In this document: positions 34,634 to 43,870 of the stretch, one piece after another
Layout of the letters: each line of letters starts with the position of its first letter
Position numbering within the stretch: position 1 is the first letter of the stretch
DNA from: Acinetobacter gerneri DSM 14967 = CIP 107464 = MTCC 9824
GTDB taxonomy: Bacteria > Pseudomonadota > Gammaproteobacteria > Pseudomonadales > Moraxellaceae
Assembly (NCBI RefSeq): GCF_000368565.1
Contig: NZ_KB849543.1
Span: 124,001 to 188,000 of the forward strand
Length of the DNA stretch: 64,000 nucleotides
Reading direction: 5' to 3'
Notes under the pieces: generated by a model
What the model was told of the DNA's origin: nothing
Databases searched by the model: none
Seen by the model: only the letters and a program-made list of their open reading frames with translations
Program-made: the position numbers and the translations under genes

Positions 34634-35599
34634 TTAGTCGATAATCACCTTGTCATCTGCAAGGATAACTTTTCCAGCGTATTGATCTGTCACTTCTTTA
34701 AGTAATCCTGATTCTGATTGGCTTAGAAAAATAGCATGATTTAGAACCAAGGTTTTAGGTTTGACGACATTTGCAATATCAGCAAGTTGTTGTGTTGTGG
34801 TATGCGCACCGAGCATATAGTTTTGCCAGTCCTTCGGCAGTTTTTTATAGGCTACATCACTCATTACCTCATGAATCAGAACATCTGCACCTTGATAGTA
34901 TTTTAAGTTATTTTCATCAAAACGAGTGTCGCCACTCATCACGATAACTTTATCAGGTGTTTCCACGCGATAACCAAAAGCGATTTTCCAACTGCTATGT
35001 GGAACTTTAAAGGCAGTGACTTTGATATTTTGATCTTGGTAAATGAGCCCTGTATTAGCAATCTCGTGTACCTTGGCTTTAAAACCAGTTGGATTGGAAG
35101 GCTGAGGTCCACCAGTACGGTGATCTATATCGGATTTGAAAGCTTTGATTGTATAGTCGACCAAGTTTTTAGTTCCGGGTGGTCCATATACATCAGGTTG
35201 GCTGGAACGACCCTGCACCCATGGTCTTAATAAAAACTCTCCAATTCCTAGAGTATGATCAGAATCTAAATGCGTGATAAACAGTTTATCAATCGCACCA
35301 TATACGGACTGATTGGAAAAAATGGTATTGGATGGCATCCATTTTTGATCACTTAGATAGTTTATGTTTTTCATAAACCCGGGACCAGCATCAAACATAT
35401 ATAGCTGTTTGTTGACCACGATCAGGATGTTTTGTCCATCCCTTTTATAGTCAAAGCCTGGATTGCCTGTTCCAAGCATGACTACTCGGGTTTTATTCTC
35501 GGTTTCATTGATCTTTGTTTCATTGTTTTCAGTTGCATGACTCAACTGAACCGTTGCTAAAATAAGACTCAGGGGTATAAATAAATTCTTTAATTGCAT
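34634..35599 (-). CDS. Secreted MBL-fold metallo-hydrolase
   Basis: A 321-residue metallo-beta-lactamase-fold protein with a signal peptide (hydrophobic core about residues 7-18, cleavage near L-S-H-A, residue 22), so it is periplasmic. The first metal motif reads His110-L-Asp112-S-Asp114-His115, i.e. H-x-D-x-D-H in place of the usual H-x-H-x-D-H; S-G-D-T-R and V-L-N-H-A motifs follow. The ATG at 35599 is used because AAAGGAT precedes it. It is 31 bases after mhpE, at the end of the mhp unit. The substrate is unknown; an ester or thioester of an aromatic acid would fit the position. Confidence 0.75.
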   Translation of the reverse strand: MQLKNLFIPLSLILATVQLSHATENNETKINETENKTRVVMLGTGNPGFDYKRDGQNILIVVNKQLYMFDAGPGFMKNINYLSDQKWMPSNTIFSNQSVYGAIDKLFITHLDSDHTLGIGEFLLRPWVQGRSSQPDVYGPPGTKNLVDYTIKAFKSDIDHRTGGPQPSNPTGFKAKVHEIANTGLIYQDQNIKVTAFKVPHSSWKIAFGYRVETPDKVIVMSGDTRFDENNLKYYQGADVLIHEVMSDVAYKKLPKDWQNYMLGAHTTTQQLADIANVVKPKTLVLNHAIFLSQSESGLLKEVTDQYAGKVILADDKVIID

Positions 35600-35630
35600 G
35601 ATCAATCCTTTGTATCCTTGCATTTTTTTA

Positions 35631-36647
35631 TCAATGGCTTTGTTTCGCCAACAAATCTAAAGCAACATCAACAATCATATCTTCCTGCCCACCGACCATA
35701 CGACGTTTACCAAGTTCAACGAGGATATCGACCGTTTTCAGTCCATATTTTTCAGCAGCACGTTCTGAGTGACGTAAGAAACTTGAATAAACGCCTGCAT
35801 AACCGAGCGCTAAAGTTTCACGATCGACACGCACAGGACGATCTTGTAATGGACGGACGATATCATCGGCAGCATCCATCAAGGCATAAAGATCAGTGCC
35901 GTGTTGCCAACCCATTTTTTCAAAAGCTGCAATACAGACTTCAAGCGGTGCATTACCTGCTCCAGCGCCCATACCTGCCAAGCTTGCATCGACACGGTCA
36001 CAACCTTCTTCAACGGCCATGATAGAATTTGCAACACCCAGACCTAGATTGTGGTGTGCATGAATACCTGTTTGTGTACTTGGATCAAGTTTGTCTTTTA
36101 CTGCGCGGAAACGATCACGGATATCATTCATATTCATCGCGCCGCCAGAATCCACCACGTAGATACAGGTCGCGCCATAACTTTCCATCAGTTTTGCTTG
36201 TTCAGCCAAACCTTGTGGACTAATCATATGACTCATCATCAAAAAGCCAACGGTATCCATCCCCAATTCACGGGCATATTGGATATGCTGTTTTGAAACA
36301 TCTGCTTCGGTACAGTGAGTTGCTACACGGACTATACGTGCGCCAGCTTGATAGGCATTTTTCAGATCATGAACTGTGCCGATGCCGGGTAATAACAGTG
36401 TTGCAATTTGAGAATGTTCAATCACATCGGCAACAGCCTCGATCCATTCCAAGTCAGTATGTGCTGCAAAACCATAATTAAAACTAGAACCTTGTAGGCC
36501 ATCACCGTGTGCGACTTCAATTGAATCGACTTTGGCTTTGTCTAAAGCTCGGGCAATATCTTGAACATTTTGGATCGAATATTGGTGACGAATCGCATGG
36601 CAACCATCACGTAATGTGACATCAGAAATATAGATTTTTTTTGACAT
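35631..36647 (-). CDS. mhpE: 4-hydroxy-2-oxovalerate aldolase
   Basis: A 338-residue DRE-TIM metallolyase: [12 protein letters not shown] near residue 7 with Arg13 and Asp14, H-A-H-H-N-L-G-L-G metal-binding histidines, and the C-terminal communication-domain part of MhpE/BphI type. It cleaves 4-hydroxy-2-oxovalerate to pyruvate and acetaldehyde, passing acetaldehyde to MhpF in a complex. The ATG at 36647 (nine bases from AAGGA) is used over 36656. It follows mhpF with minimal gap. Confidence 0.92.
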   Translation of the reverse strand: MSKKIYISDVTLRDGCHAIRHQYSIQNVQDIARALDKAKVDSIEVAHGDGLQGSSFNYGFAAHTDLEWIEAVADVIEHSQIATLLLPGIGTVHDLKNAYQAGARIVRVATHCTEADVSKQHIQYARELGMDTVGFLMMSHMISPQGLAEQAKLMESYGATCIYVVDSGGAMNMNDIRDRFRAVKDKLDPSTQTGIHAHHNLGLGVANSIMAVEEGCDRVDASLAGMGAGAGNAPLEVCIAAFEKMGWQHGTDLYALMDAADDIVRPLQDRPVRVDRETLALGYAGVYSSFLRHSERAAEKYGLKTVDILVELGKRRMVGGQEDMIVDVALDLLAKQSH

Positions 36648-36658
36648 TATTCTCATCC

Positions 36659-37585
36659 TTAAGATGGGTTGGCAAGTGCCATGCGTTCAGCAGTCGCAAG
36701 GGCAGCAGAGGTCATGATGTCGAGATTTCCAGCATAGGCTGGTAAGTAATGAGCAGCACCTTCAACCTCTAGGAAGACTGAGGTTTTTAAACCATTAAAT
36801 GTGCCTAAACCTGCAATATTTAAATCAGAAACAGGGTCAAACTGAACTTGTTGTTTTAGGCGATAGCCCGGAACATAGCGATTGACTTCTTCGACCATTT
36901 TTTCGATTGAAGCAGTGATGAGTTTTTCATCGACTAGATCAGAAAGGATGTAAACCGTATCTCGCATGATCAAAGGTGGTTCAGCAGGATTTAATACAAT
37001 AATGGCTTTACCTTTGCTTGCTCCACCAATGACTTCAATGGCTTTAGAGGTTGTTTCGGTAAATTCATCAATATTTGCACGTGTGCCCGGACCTGCCGAT
37101 TTACTCGAAATTGAGGCAATGATTTCGGCATAATGTACTTTGGCGATTTGCGATACAGCAGCGACGATTGGAATAGTCGCTTGACCGCCACAGGTCACCA
37201 TATTGACATTGAGCTGCCCAAGGTTTTCTTGCAAATTGACCACAGGTACACAATAAGGACCGATTGCTGCTGGAGTTAAATCGATCAGTTTAATGTTGGC
37301 TTTATGTTGGCGTAAAAACTGGTCATTGTAGCGGTGTGCATTGGCAGAGGTGGCATCAAATACGATGTCGATATCTGCAAATTCGGGCATTTTAACCAAG
37401 CCTTCAACACCTTGATGTGTGGTATTGACGCCCATGCGTTTTGCACGTGCTAGACCGTCAGAGTTTTCATCAATTCCGACCATTGCTGTGATTTCTAGGT
37501 TGTTCGAATTACGCAAAATTTTGATCATCAAATCTGTACCGATATTGCCTGATCCGATAATTGCCGTTTTAATTTTTTTGCTCAT
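36659..37585 (-). CDS. mhpF: Acetaldehyde dehydrogenase (acetylating)
   Basis: A 308-residue CoA-dependent acetaldehyde dehydrogenase: Rossmann start [11 protein letters not shown], catalytic Cys132 in V-T-C-G-G-Q-A-T. It forms acetyl-CoA with NAD+ and CoA. It partners MhpE in a heteromer; the gene order mhpD-mhpF-mhpE is as in other mhp operons. It starts 20 bases after the hydratase gene. Confidence 0.92.
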   Translation of the reverse strand: MSKKIKTAIIGSGNIGTDLMIKILRNSNNLEITAMVGIDENSDGLARAKRMGVNTTHQGVEGLVKMPEFADIDIVFDATSANAHRYNDQFLRQHKANIKLIDLTPAAIGPYCVPVVNLQENLGQLNVNMVTCGGQATIPIVAAVSQIAKVHYAEIIASISSKSAGPGTRANIDEFTETTSKAIEVIGGASKGKAIIVLNPAEPPLIMRDTVYILSDLVDEKLITASIEKMVEEVNRYVPGYRLKQQVQFDPVSDLNIAGLGTFNGLKTSVFLEVEGAAHYLPAYAGNLDIMTSAALATAERMALANPS

Positions 37586-37604
37586 GATTTATTTCTCACC
37601 CAGA

Positions 37605-38390
37605 TTAATGGCTAAATGAAACAGCAACTTGACCGATTCCTTCGATCACTGCTTCAAAATGATCGCCTGCTTGTACTGTTGCCATAGGTCCTAATGCACC
37701 TGTCAGGATGATGTCGCCTGCTTTAAGTGGTGTATTCATTTCGACCATTTTTCGTGCTAACCAAAGGGCAGCATTGAGTGGATGACCTAAGCATTCAGCA
37801 CCACTTCCGCTAGAAACGACTTGTCCATTTTGGCTCATGCTCATTTGTGCATTTCGTAGGTCTAAACCTTGGATTGATCTGGCTGGACCACCCAATACAT
37901 AACAACCACTTGATGCGTTGTCAGCGACAGTGTCGACAAAGCTAATTTTCCAATTTTCGATACGGCTTCCCACGATTTCTAAGGCAGGCACCACCCATTC
38001 AATCGCTGAAATCAATTCGCTGATACAGAGATCTTTTTGAGTTAAATCTTGTTTTAAAATCAGGGCAATTTCAGCTTCAATTTTGGGTTGTAATACACGA
38101 TTAAATGGAACGACTTGGTTGTCGCCATAACACATATCACTAAAAAGTGTACCGAAATCAGGCTGATCTACACCAAGTTGGGCTTGTACTTTGGGGTTGG
38201 TTAATCCGATTTTTCGTCCAATGACTCGTCGACTATTGGCAGTAGCATAAGCGACGTTGATTTGTTGGATGGCATAGGCTGCCTCAGCATTATTTTCACC
38301 AATAATATTTTTTAAAGGTGCAATCGCCGTAGCTTCTGATTCGGCATGACGTAAGCTTTGTGCAAGAGCGTCGATATCTGGTGTCGTCAT
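37605..38390 (-). CDS. mhpD: 2-keto-4-pentenoate hydratase
   Basis: A 261-residue hydratase: K-I-G-L-T-N-P near residue 65, the E-A-E-I-A-L-I-L strand (I-E-A-E-I-A) and the [10 protein letters not shown] block are family-typical. It adds water to 2-hydroxypenta-2,4-dienoate to give 4-hydroxy-2-oxovalerate for MhpE. The ATG at 38390 (seven bases from AAGGA) is chosen over 38396. A relative is at 14118 in the unassigned operon. Confidence 0.9.
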   Translation of the reverse strand: MTTPDIDALAQSLRHAESEATAIAPLKNIIGENNAEAAYAIQQINVAYATANSRRVIGRKIGLTNPKVQAQLGVDQPDFGTLFSDMCYGDNQVVPFNRVLQPKIEAEIALILKQDLTQKDLCISELISAIEWVVPALEIVGSRIENWKISFVDTVADNASSGCYVLGGPARSIQGLDLRNAQMSMSQNGQVVSSGSGAECLGHPLNAALWLARKMVEMNTPLKAGDIILTGALGPMATVQAGDHFEAVIEGIGQVAVSFSH

Positions 38391-38453
38391 TTTCATATCC
38401 TTTGAAAAAAATCCCCCAATGCTTCGAGCAAAGATTGGGGGGCAAGAGGGAAA

Positions 38454-39296
38454 TTACTGTTTGAGGAATTGAGTCACCAGATTGTTAAATTCATCTTCAT
38501 GTTCGATCATTGCCCAATGACCACATTGGTTGATGAGCACTAAGCGTGAATTTGGAACATGTGCGGTTAACAATAATGATGTTTCATAAGACACGACACG
38601 GTCATCACGACCATGAATGAACATGGAAGGTACTTTGATTTCATGTAATTTATTGACATCGACCCATTTTGGTAATGGTGCGCCTTTAGGCAAGCCCGCA
38701 ACATAATTTTGTAGATGTTCAGGACGTGCCATCGCTGCATCAGAGCGAGCTTTGCAAAGTTCAGGTGTTGCAAATTTAGCTTTGTCAAAACACATGATTT
38801 CAACAAGCTTTTGCATATTGTCAGGGCTTGGATCTTGGTAGGCTTTGATTAATACTTTTAAGCCTTCAGATGGCCCATCGCCTGCACCAAATAATGTGGG
38901 GAATTTACCTACAGGAGGACCCATAGTGATGAGGTGCGAGATACGGTCAGGATGTTCTGTGGCAAAGCGCAGTGAGGTTTGACCACCCATTGAGTTACCG
39001 ATAAATGCAGCTTTTTCGATACCCACGGCATCCATAAATTGCAGTACGGCTTCAACATGATCAAGTTGCTCAACTGTTGCAGCATCTGATTCACCCCAAC
39101 CCGGCATATCGACAGCATAGACATGGAAATGCTCAGCCAATGCACCAATATTGCCTTTAAAATTACTCCAGCCAGTTGCACCCGGACCACTACCATGCAA
39201 CATGATGACAGGTAAACCCTGACCAGCTTCGTAGTAACGCAAAGTCCAATCTTTAGTTTTTACTTCACGTGAAATATTGTCTTTTTCGATTTGCAT
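38454..39296 (-). CDS. mhpC: Meta-cleavage product C-C hydrolase (MhpC-type)
   Basis: A 280-residue alpha/beta hydrolase of usual MhpC/BphD length: H-G-S-G-P-G-A-T-G-W oxyanion region, nucleophile Ser102 in G-N-S-M-G-G, acid in H-G-R-D-D, and His in Q-C-G-H-W. It hydrolyses the ring-cleavage product 2-hydroxy-6-oxonona-2,4-dienedioate-type compound to a dienoate and a C4 acid. It is between the extradiol dioxygenase and the hydratase genes. Confidence 0.9.
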   Translation of the reverse strand: MQIEKDNISREVKTKDWTLRYYEAGQGLPVIMLHGSGPGATGWSNFKGNIGALAEHFHVYAVDMPGWGESDAATVEQLDHVEAVLQFMDAVGIEKAAFIGNSMGGQTSLRFATEHPDRISHLITMGPPVGKFPTLFGAGDGPSEGLKVLIKAYQDPSPDNMQKLVEIMCFDKAKFATPELCKARSDAAMARPEHLQNYVAGLPKGAPLPKWVDVNKLHEIKVPSMFIHGRDDRVVSYETSLLLTAHVPNSRLVLINQCGHWAMIEHEDEFNNLVTQFLKQ

Positions 39297-39309
39297 TTTG
39301 ATTCCATCC

Positions 39310-40224
39310 TTAGGGTTTTACATTTGCTAAAAGTTTTTCGGCGACCACTTGACCAGAGCGATGTCCCCAAGCGCTGAGTTGATCTAAGTGTTTCACTTGC
39401 CATGTATTTTCATCAATAATCAAGCCACCCCAGCCGAATTCGATGCTAAAGCCAGAAGGGGTTTTGACATAAAAGCTAAACATCTGGTCGTTAGGGTGCA
39501 TTCCCAATGTCATTTCAAAGTCATAGCCTGCATCCATACAGCGATCATAGGCAGAGCCGACATCACTGATATCTGCAACTTCGATCATGAAATGATGCAA
39601 ATTCATTGGTAATGGCATATTGGCAAGTGCCAGACTGTGGTGACGACCATTGCAATGTAAGAATGCAACGGAGGCCTTAATCTCAGGGGTAATTTGTTCT
39701 TCAATGATATCGGTCAGTTTGAAGCCGAGTAGCGCGTACCAATCCATAATTTTTTTACGGTCTACGCCTTGCTCAACCAAAACTTCGTGTCCAGCACCGC
39801 CACGACCTGTCACAAACTGCGAACGAATTTTTGTTGAATGAAAGGGCGTATCTGCATCTTGTAAGCCGTAAATCAATTCGACACAGTTTCCGATTGGGTC
39901 AAGGGTGGTATAGATCTGTTCGACTTTACGATCTGCTGCAAGATTTGCATCACCCTCAAGTACTTCATAACCCTGTTCACGTAATGCTTTGACGAGTTCT
40001 TGCAATGCATTTTCATCAGCGCAGGCAAAACCTGTAAAAGCATGACCATTTTCTTGATCAAAGTTGATCAAGAAACGATGGGCTTTTTGATCCATTCTCA
40101 AGCTCAGTTGTTGATCTGTCTTTTTGGCAAGTTGCATGCCGAGCATATCAACAGCAAAGCTTTCCCAAGCATCAAGATCAGTTGCCGACACACCAAGGTA
40201 GGCAAGTTCAGTCACATGTCCCAT
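39310..40224 (-). CDS. Type I (VOC) extradiol dioxygenase
   Basis: A 304-residue two-domain extradiol dioxygenase of the BphC/catechol 2,3-dioxygenase line. Iron ligands are His146 (G-A-G-H-E-V), His210 or His211 (N-L-H-H-F-M-I-E-V) and Glu262 (S-I-E-F-G-W-G-G); the base His195 in G-R-H-H-S-L-A-L is also present. The E. coli mhp operon uses the unrelated LigB-type MhpB at this step, so this is a non-homologous replacement. Substrate is presumably 2,3-dihydroxyphenylpropionate or a close catechol. Confidence 0.9.
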   Translation of the reverse strand: MGHVTELAYLGVSATDLDAWESFAVDMLGMQLAKKTDQQLSLRMDQKAHRFLINFDQENGHAFTGFACADENALQELVKALREQGYEVLEGDANLAADRKVEQIYTTLDPIGNCVELIYGLQDADTPFHSTKIRSQFVTGRGGAGHEVLVEQGVDRKKIMDWYALLGFKLTDIIEEQITPEIKASVAFLHCNGRHHSLALANMPLPMNLHHFMIEVADISDVGSAYDRCMDAGYDFEMTLGMHPNDQMFSFYVKTPSGFSIEFGWGGLIIDENTWQVKHLDQLSAWGHRSGQVVAEKLLANVKP

Positions 40225-40247
40225 ACGATATTCCTTATTTAAAAAAA

Positions 40248-41807
40248 TTAAGCTAAAGCAGGAACAGCAAGACCATGTACATCATTGGCAGCAATAAATT
40301 TGTCTGGTCGAATGGCGATGACTTTTACGCCATAACGCTCCATCCAAGGCAAGATTGCTTGACCGATATCCACCAAGTCATGCGGTGTTTGAGTGTGTTT
40401 ATCTTTCGGGCGCATGGCGATATAGCGGGTGTTCAATGCATCCCAAGCTGATTTTTCTTCTTCGGTGAGGAAGCTTGCAGGATCACAGTCAGCACCGAGT
40501 AGTACAAAACCTTCTCCTAAAATGTCGTCTAAACGTCCAATTTTCCCGATCGCAGTACCAATGATCGGTTGTGGCAACATGCGTCCCACGATACTGGCGT
40601 CTGAGATTTCACCACGTAACCAACCTGCAACCATCACAGGTGGGGCGCTAAGTGGCGGTTCAAAAGGAGTTACGGTATTTTTAGGCGCATCATTCATAGC
40701 TTTGATTTCAGCTTCTGATGCTTCTTGTTTGATAATGCGACCTAAGCCGACTGCGAGATTGGTATAAAATTCGGCATTTGGGCGACGCTCAGTTTCATAG
40801 GTGTCGAGCCAAGCTTCAGGGAGCTGATTTTTAATCACTGCTGCCATTTTCCAGCCTAGGTTATATCCATCACGCATGCCTGTTTGCATCCCTGCACCAG
40901 CCCAAGGTGGCATAAGGTGACATGCATCTCCTGCAAGGAAGACACGGTTCACACGCCAAGTTTCTGCCATACGGGTGTGATGTCGATAAAATGCAAATTG
41001 ATGAATTTCAATGTCATTTTCATCATGACCTAATGCTTTGAGTAGCGGCCAAACTTTTTCATTTGAATCAAAATCTGCTTCTGTTTCACCCGGTTTTAAT
41101 GGAATTTCCCAGCGATGGTTACCCGCAGACAATGCAATGTCGACCACTGGACGTTCTTTATCGGTCCAAAAGGTCAGTAAATCACGATCTGGCCACCAGC
41201 GTTTTACACGGCAGTCGATCACGATCCAAACTTGTTCCAAAGTATCGCCGTGCATTTTGATGCCAAGTTGGTGGCGGACAGCACTAGAACCACCATCGGC
41301 AGCGATTGCGTATTTGGCACGGGTTTTCTTCAACTCACCCGTATTTATACATTTTGAGGTGATTGTCACACCTGCATCATCTTGCTCTATGGCTGTGACT
41401 TCATAACCAAATTTGACCTGCAATTGATCGCCATATTGAGTGGCGCAATCACGCAAAGTTGATTCCATAATTGGTTGATAAATATTGTAAAAACGTGAAA
41501 CCACACCAAGTGTTGAATCTGGATGATCAAAGCGTAAAACTTCTTTACCGTCATAGGTCAACCAACGTAAAGCACGTTGCGCTTCTACAACACGAGTGAC
41601 TTGTTGATCTATACCCAAATTTTGCATGATGCGCATGGTCCAATCATTGATCGTGACCGCTCGTGCACGAGGATAAATGGATTGCTCTCTTTCAAATGCC
41701 GTGACCTGAACACCGTTTTTGGCAAGGGTCATGGCAGAAATGATCCCTGTTGGACCATAGCCAATCACCGCAACATCGGTGTCATAATCTTGTTGTGCAC
41801 TTTGCAT
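40248..41807 (-). CDS. mhpA: 3-(3-hydroxyphenyl)propionate/3-hydroxycinnamate hydroxylase
   Basis: A 519-residue group A flavin monooxygenase: V-A-V-I-G-Y-G-P-T-G near residue 15, D-G-G-S-S-A-V-R near residue 165, and G-D-A-C-H-L-M-P-P-W-A-G-A-G for FAD ribityl binding. It hydroxylates 3-hydroxyphenylpropionate or its cinnamate analogue to the 2,3-diol with NADH. First gene of the mhp-type unit; the spacer upstream contains a palindrome for the divergent TetR. Naming follows the complete mhp set downstream. Confidence 0.88.
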   Translation of the reverse strand: MQSAQQDYDTDVAVIGYGPTGIISAMTLAKNGVQVTAFEREQSIYPRARAVTINDWTMRIMQNLGIDQQVTRVVEAQRALRWLTYDGKEVLRFDHPDSTLGVVSRFYNIYQPIMESTLRDCATQYGDQLQVKFGYEVTAIEQDDAGVTITSKCINTGELKKTRAKYAIAADGGSSAVRHQLGIKMHGDTLEQVWIVIDCRVKRWWPDRDLLTFWTDKERPVVDIALSAGNHRWEIPLKPGETEADFDSNEKVWPLLKALGHDENDIEIHQFAFYRHHTRMAETWRVNRVFLAGDACHLMPPWAGAGMQTGMRDGYNLGWKMAAVIKNQLPEAWLDTYETERRPNAEFYTNLAVGLGRIIKQEASEAEIKAMNDAPKNTVTPFEPPLSAPPVMVAGWLRGEISDASIVGRMLPQPIIGTAIGKIGRLDDILGEGFVLLGADCDPASFLTEEEKSAWDALNTRYIAMRPKDKHTQTPHDLVDIGQAILPWMERYGVKVIAIRPDKFIAANDVHGLAVPALA

Positions 41808-42180
41808 AACTGTCGTCTCCTTCGACTAAGGCATGTTTTTATGTTTTGTACCTATCGGTCCAATACGTTTATAATTTGTTCTAAATTGATCACAAGCAAT
41901 AAGACTATTGTTGAATTGAAATTTTTATTAAAAAATGATAGTTATTTTTAATATTTACTTAATTTAATGATTTTATTCATTTTTATTTAAATGATCGCGA
42001 CCTCATGCGTTTTTATTCTTGAGTGGTTAATGCGGTTGAAAAAAACTGAAATATGAACGATGACTGAAAAATACTACCTCGATCGTGTAAAATATTGAGG
42101 CTTAGAAAGACTTTAACGAACTCAAATAAATACGATTAATTTGTATTAAATCTTTGTTTTATAAACAATATGGAATGTGT
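41808..42180. promoter_or_regulatory. Divergent mhp/TetR promoter region
   Basis: A 373-base spacer without genes. At 41846-41863 lies an 18-bp imperfect palindrome TTGTACC-TATC-GGTCCAA (6 of 7 arm positions pair), overlapping a minus-strand TTGGAC -35-like hexamer, so it is a good candidate for the repressor site controlling mhpA. A smaller AATAC-N8-GTATT repeat lies near 42130-42147, close to the TetR start. The rest is AT-rich with nothing obvious. Confidence 0.6.
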
Positions 42181-42825
42181 ATGCAGACTGATCAGCTTCA
42201 AGCAGGAAATAGGCGAGGGCAACGATCTCGTAAAGAAATACTAAACGTTGCAGTGCGTTTGATGGCAGAGAAGGGTTATGCCGCAACTTCAGTTTCGACA
42301 CTTTGTCAGGAAACAGGCTTGCCTAAAAGCGCGATTTACCATCATTTTCAGTCCAAATCGGGTTTGTTGTCAGCTGTTATGGATCATAACGCACGTAGAT
42401 TCTTTGATGCGATGCAACAATCTTATGCCAACATTCCTCCCTTAGATACTGATTTTGAACGTTTAAATTGGTACTTGCAAAGAACAGGTGAAGTGTTTTT
42501 GTCGCATGCGGATTTCTTACGTTTGCATTTGATTTTATTGATGAGTGATGAAGCACCAGAGATCAGCGATATGATCACTCAGGTACGTCAGGATGGTCGA
42601 AAATGTATGCATCAAATGCTTCAAGATTCATTTTGTGATTATGATGCTGAGTTGAAAAAAGCCATAGCTGATCGCTTGGTTTACTTTGCTGTTGCAGGCT
42701 TTGATGGGGCAGTCATCGAGTTACAAGCGGATCCAAATCAAACCTTGGAAGAGTCAATGACTTTGTTGGCAGAATCAATTGCTCTGATGGGAAAAAACTA
42801 CGCAGAAAAACATGTAACAAAATAA
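42181..42825 (+). CDS. TetR-family transcriptional regulator
   Basis: A 214-residue TetR regulator: Q-R-S-R-K-E-I-L-N-V-A-V-R near residue 12, then the helix-turn-helix Y-A-A-T-S-V-S-T-L-C-Q-E-T-G-L-P-K-S-A-I with Y-H-H-F-Q-S-K. Divergent from the mhp operon and likely its repressor, in place of the IclR-type MhpR of E. coli. ATG at 42181 is preferred over the in-frame ATG at 42175 because TATGGA is at the right distance. Confidence 0.86.
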   Translation: MQTDQLQAGNRRGQRSRKEILNVAVRLMAEKGYAATSVSTLCQETGLPKSAIYHHFQSKSGLLSAVMDHNARRFFDAMQQSYANIPPLDTDFERLNWYLQRTGEVFLSHADFLRLHLILLMSDEAPEISDMITQVRQDGRKCMHQMLQDSFCDYDAELKKAIADRLVYFAVAGFDGAVIELQADPNQTLEESMTLLAESIALMGKNYAEKHVTK

Positions 42826-42835
42826 TACTAAGGTG

Positions 42836-42872
42836 AGTCTGTATTGATATTATTAATACAGACTATTGTTTT
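42836..42872 (+). terminator. Hairpin: terminator or second LysR-box copy
   Basis: The arms AGTCTGTATT (42836-42845) and AATACAGACT (42855-42864), followed by ATTGTTTTTT, look like the TetR terminator. However, 42839-42861 matches the LysR-box palindrome at 29265-29287 at 21 of 23 positions, so it may also or instead be an operator for the barrel gene at 43108. Confidence 0.6.
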
Positions 42873-43107
42873 TTAGATATAGACGAAAAAAAAAGCTTTG
42901 TTAAATTGGTGACAAAATAAGCATCGCTAGCGGAATGGCGATAACACATTTTCTAGGATAGGAAATTATCAATGTCACAGTCGGGAACGCTCCGTTTTTA
43001 ATACGCTGAACTTATAAAGATTATTTAAGTTTGACTTGTTGCTTTTTGCAATGAGAGCCCCCTTTTGTCCTTGAAAATTTATTATTTCATCAATTAAGGA
43101 TAGCAAA

Positions 43108-43764
43108 ATGAAAAAATTAAGCCCTAAATTATGTTCTTTATTGGGACTGGCATTGCTGAGCAGTGCCGCATATTCAGAAGACATTCACGGCTATATCGGC
43201 ACCTATATCGTTCCTCAAGCCGGAATCAAAATTAAAAATCCGGGAGCTGAAAGGATTAAAGATAGCGGTAGAGCTTATGGTGCTGTTGCTGAGATTTCCA
43301 AAAATCAATGGTTCGGTTTTGTGCACTATGAAACGGTTTCTGTTGATATCAAAGCTTTACCGCAACCGGGAGTGGATGGTGAAGAGTTTAGAGCTGGGTT
43401 AGGTTGGCGTCAAAAAATAGGCAGAGGTTCTGTTCAAGCAGATGTCGAATATTTTAAGCAAAAACAAGAATATGACTTTGTCATGATTCCGACTTGGAAA
43501 GATGATGGCGTTGCCATGCATGTGGGTGGTGAATATCTACTCGGTGTAATTGGAGGTCAAGTTCCAGTGGTTGGATTTGCTGATTTTGGCTATTTTGATT
43601 TGGATAAAAGTGATGCGACAGAATATCGTTTTGGACTAAAAACGATGCTCACTAAAAATGTCGGTTTAATGTCGGCTTATCGTATTTTTAAACAGGAAAA
43701 AGATCAGTCAAATGAGAAAACGACATTGAAAGCGATGAATATTGGTCTGTCATACGTATTTTAA
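43108..43764 (+). CDS. Outer-membrane beta-barrel protein, unclassified
   Basis: A 218-residue exported protein: signal peptide (about 1-23, Ala-rich end S-S-A-A-Y-S) then alternating hydrophobic strands with a C-terminal aromatic residue (S-Y-V-F), as in outer-membrane barrels of 8-10 strands. I do not recognise the family. It stands alone, with AAGGATAG before the ATG, between the mhp TetR and the second IclR. A small pore or a surface protein is likely. Regulation by a LysR-box-like site upstream is only a suggestion. Confidence 0.7.
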   Translation: MKKLSPKLCSLLGLALLSSAAYSEDIHGYIGTYIVPQAGIKIKNPGAERIKDSGRAYGAVAEISKNQWFGFVHYETVSVDIKALPQPGVDGEEFRAGLGWRQKIGRGSVQADVEYFKQKQEYDFVMIPTWKDDGVAMHVGGEYLLGVIGGQVPVVGFADFGYFDLDKSDATEYRFGLKTMLTKNVGLMSAYRIFKQEKDQSNEKTTLKAMNIGLSYVF

Positions 43765-43870
43765 TGATCAATTATGATCTCATTTAAGTGGTGCTTGGGG
43801 CTATTTACAACCCCATTCATCTAGAAATTTTATAAAAAATATAGATATACGCATTCTATGCGATATAGGA

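Noticed and set aside
42880..43000. Palindromic stretch with CGCTAGCG and ATCGC/GCGAT as a possible attachment or integron site
   Set aside because: No integrase or cassette is nearby and the arms are short; it is better left as plain intergenic sequence.
43795..43816. GGGG/CCCC hairpin as terminator after the barrel gene
   Set aside because: The arms are only four bases and no T run follows, so it is too weak to list as a terminator.
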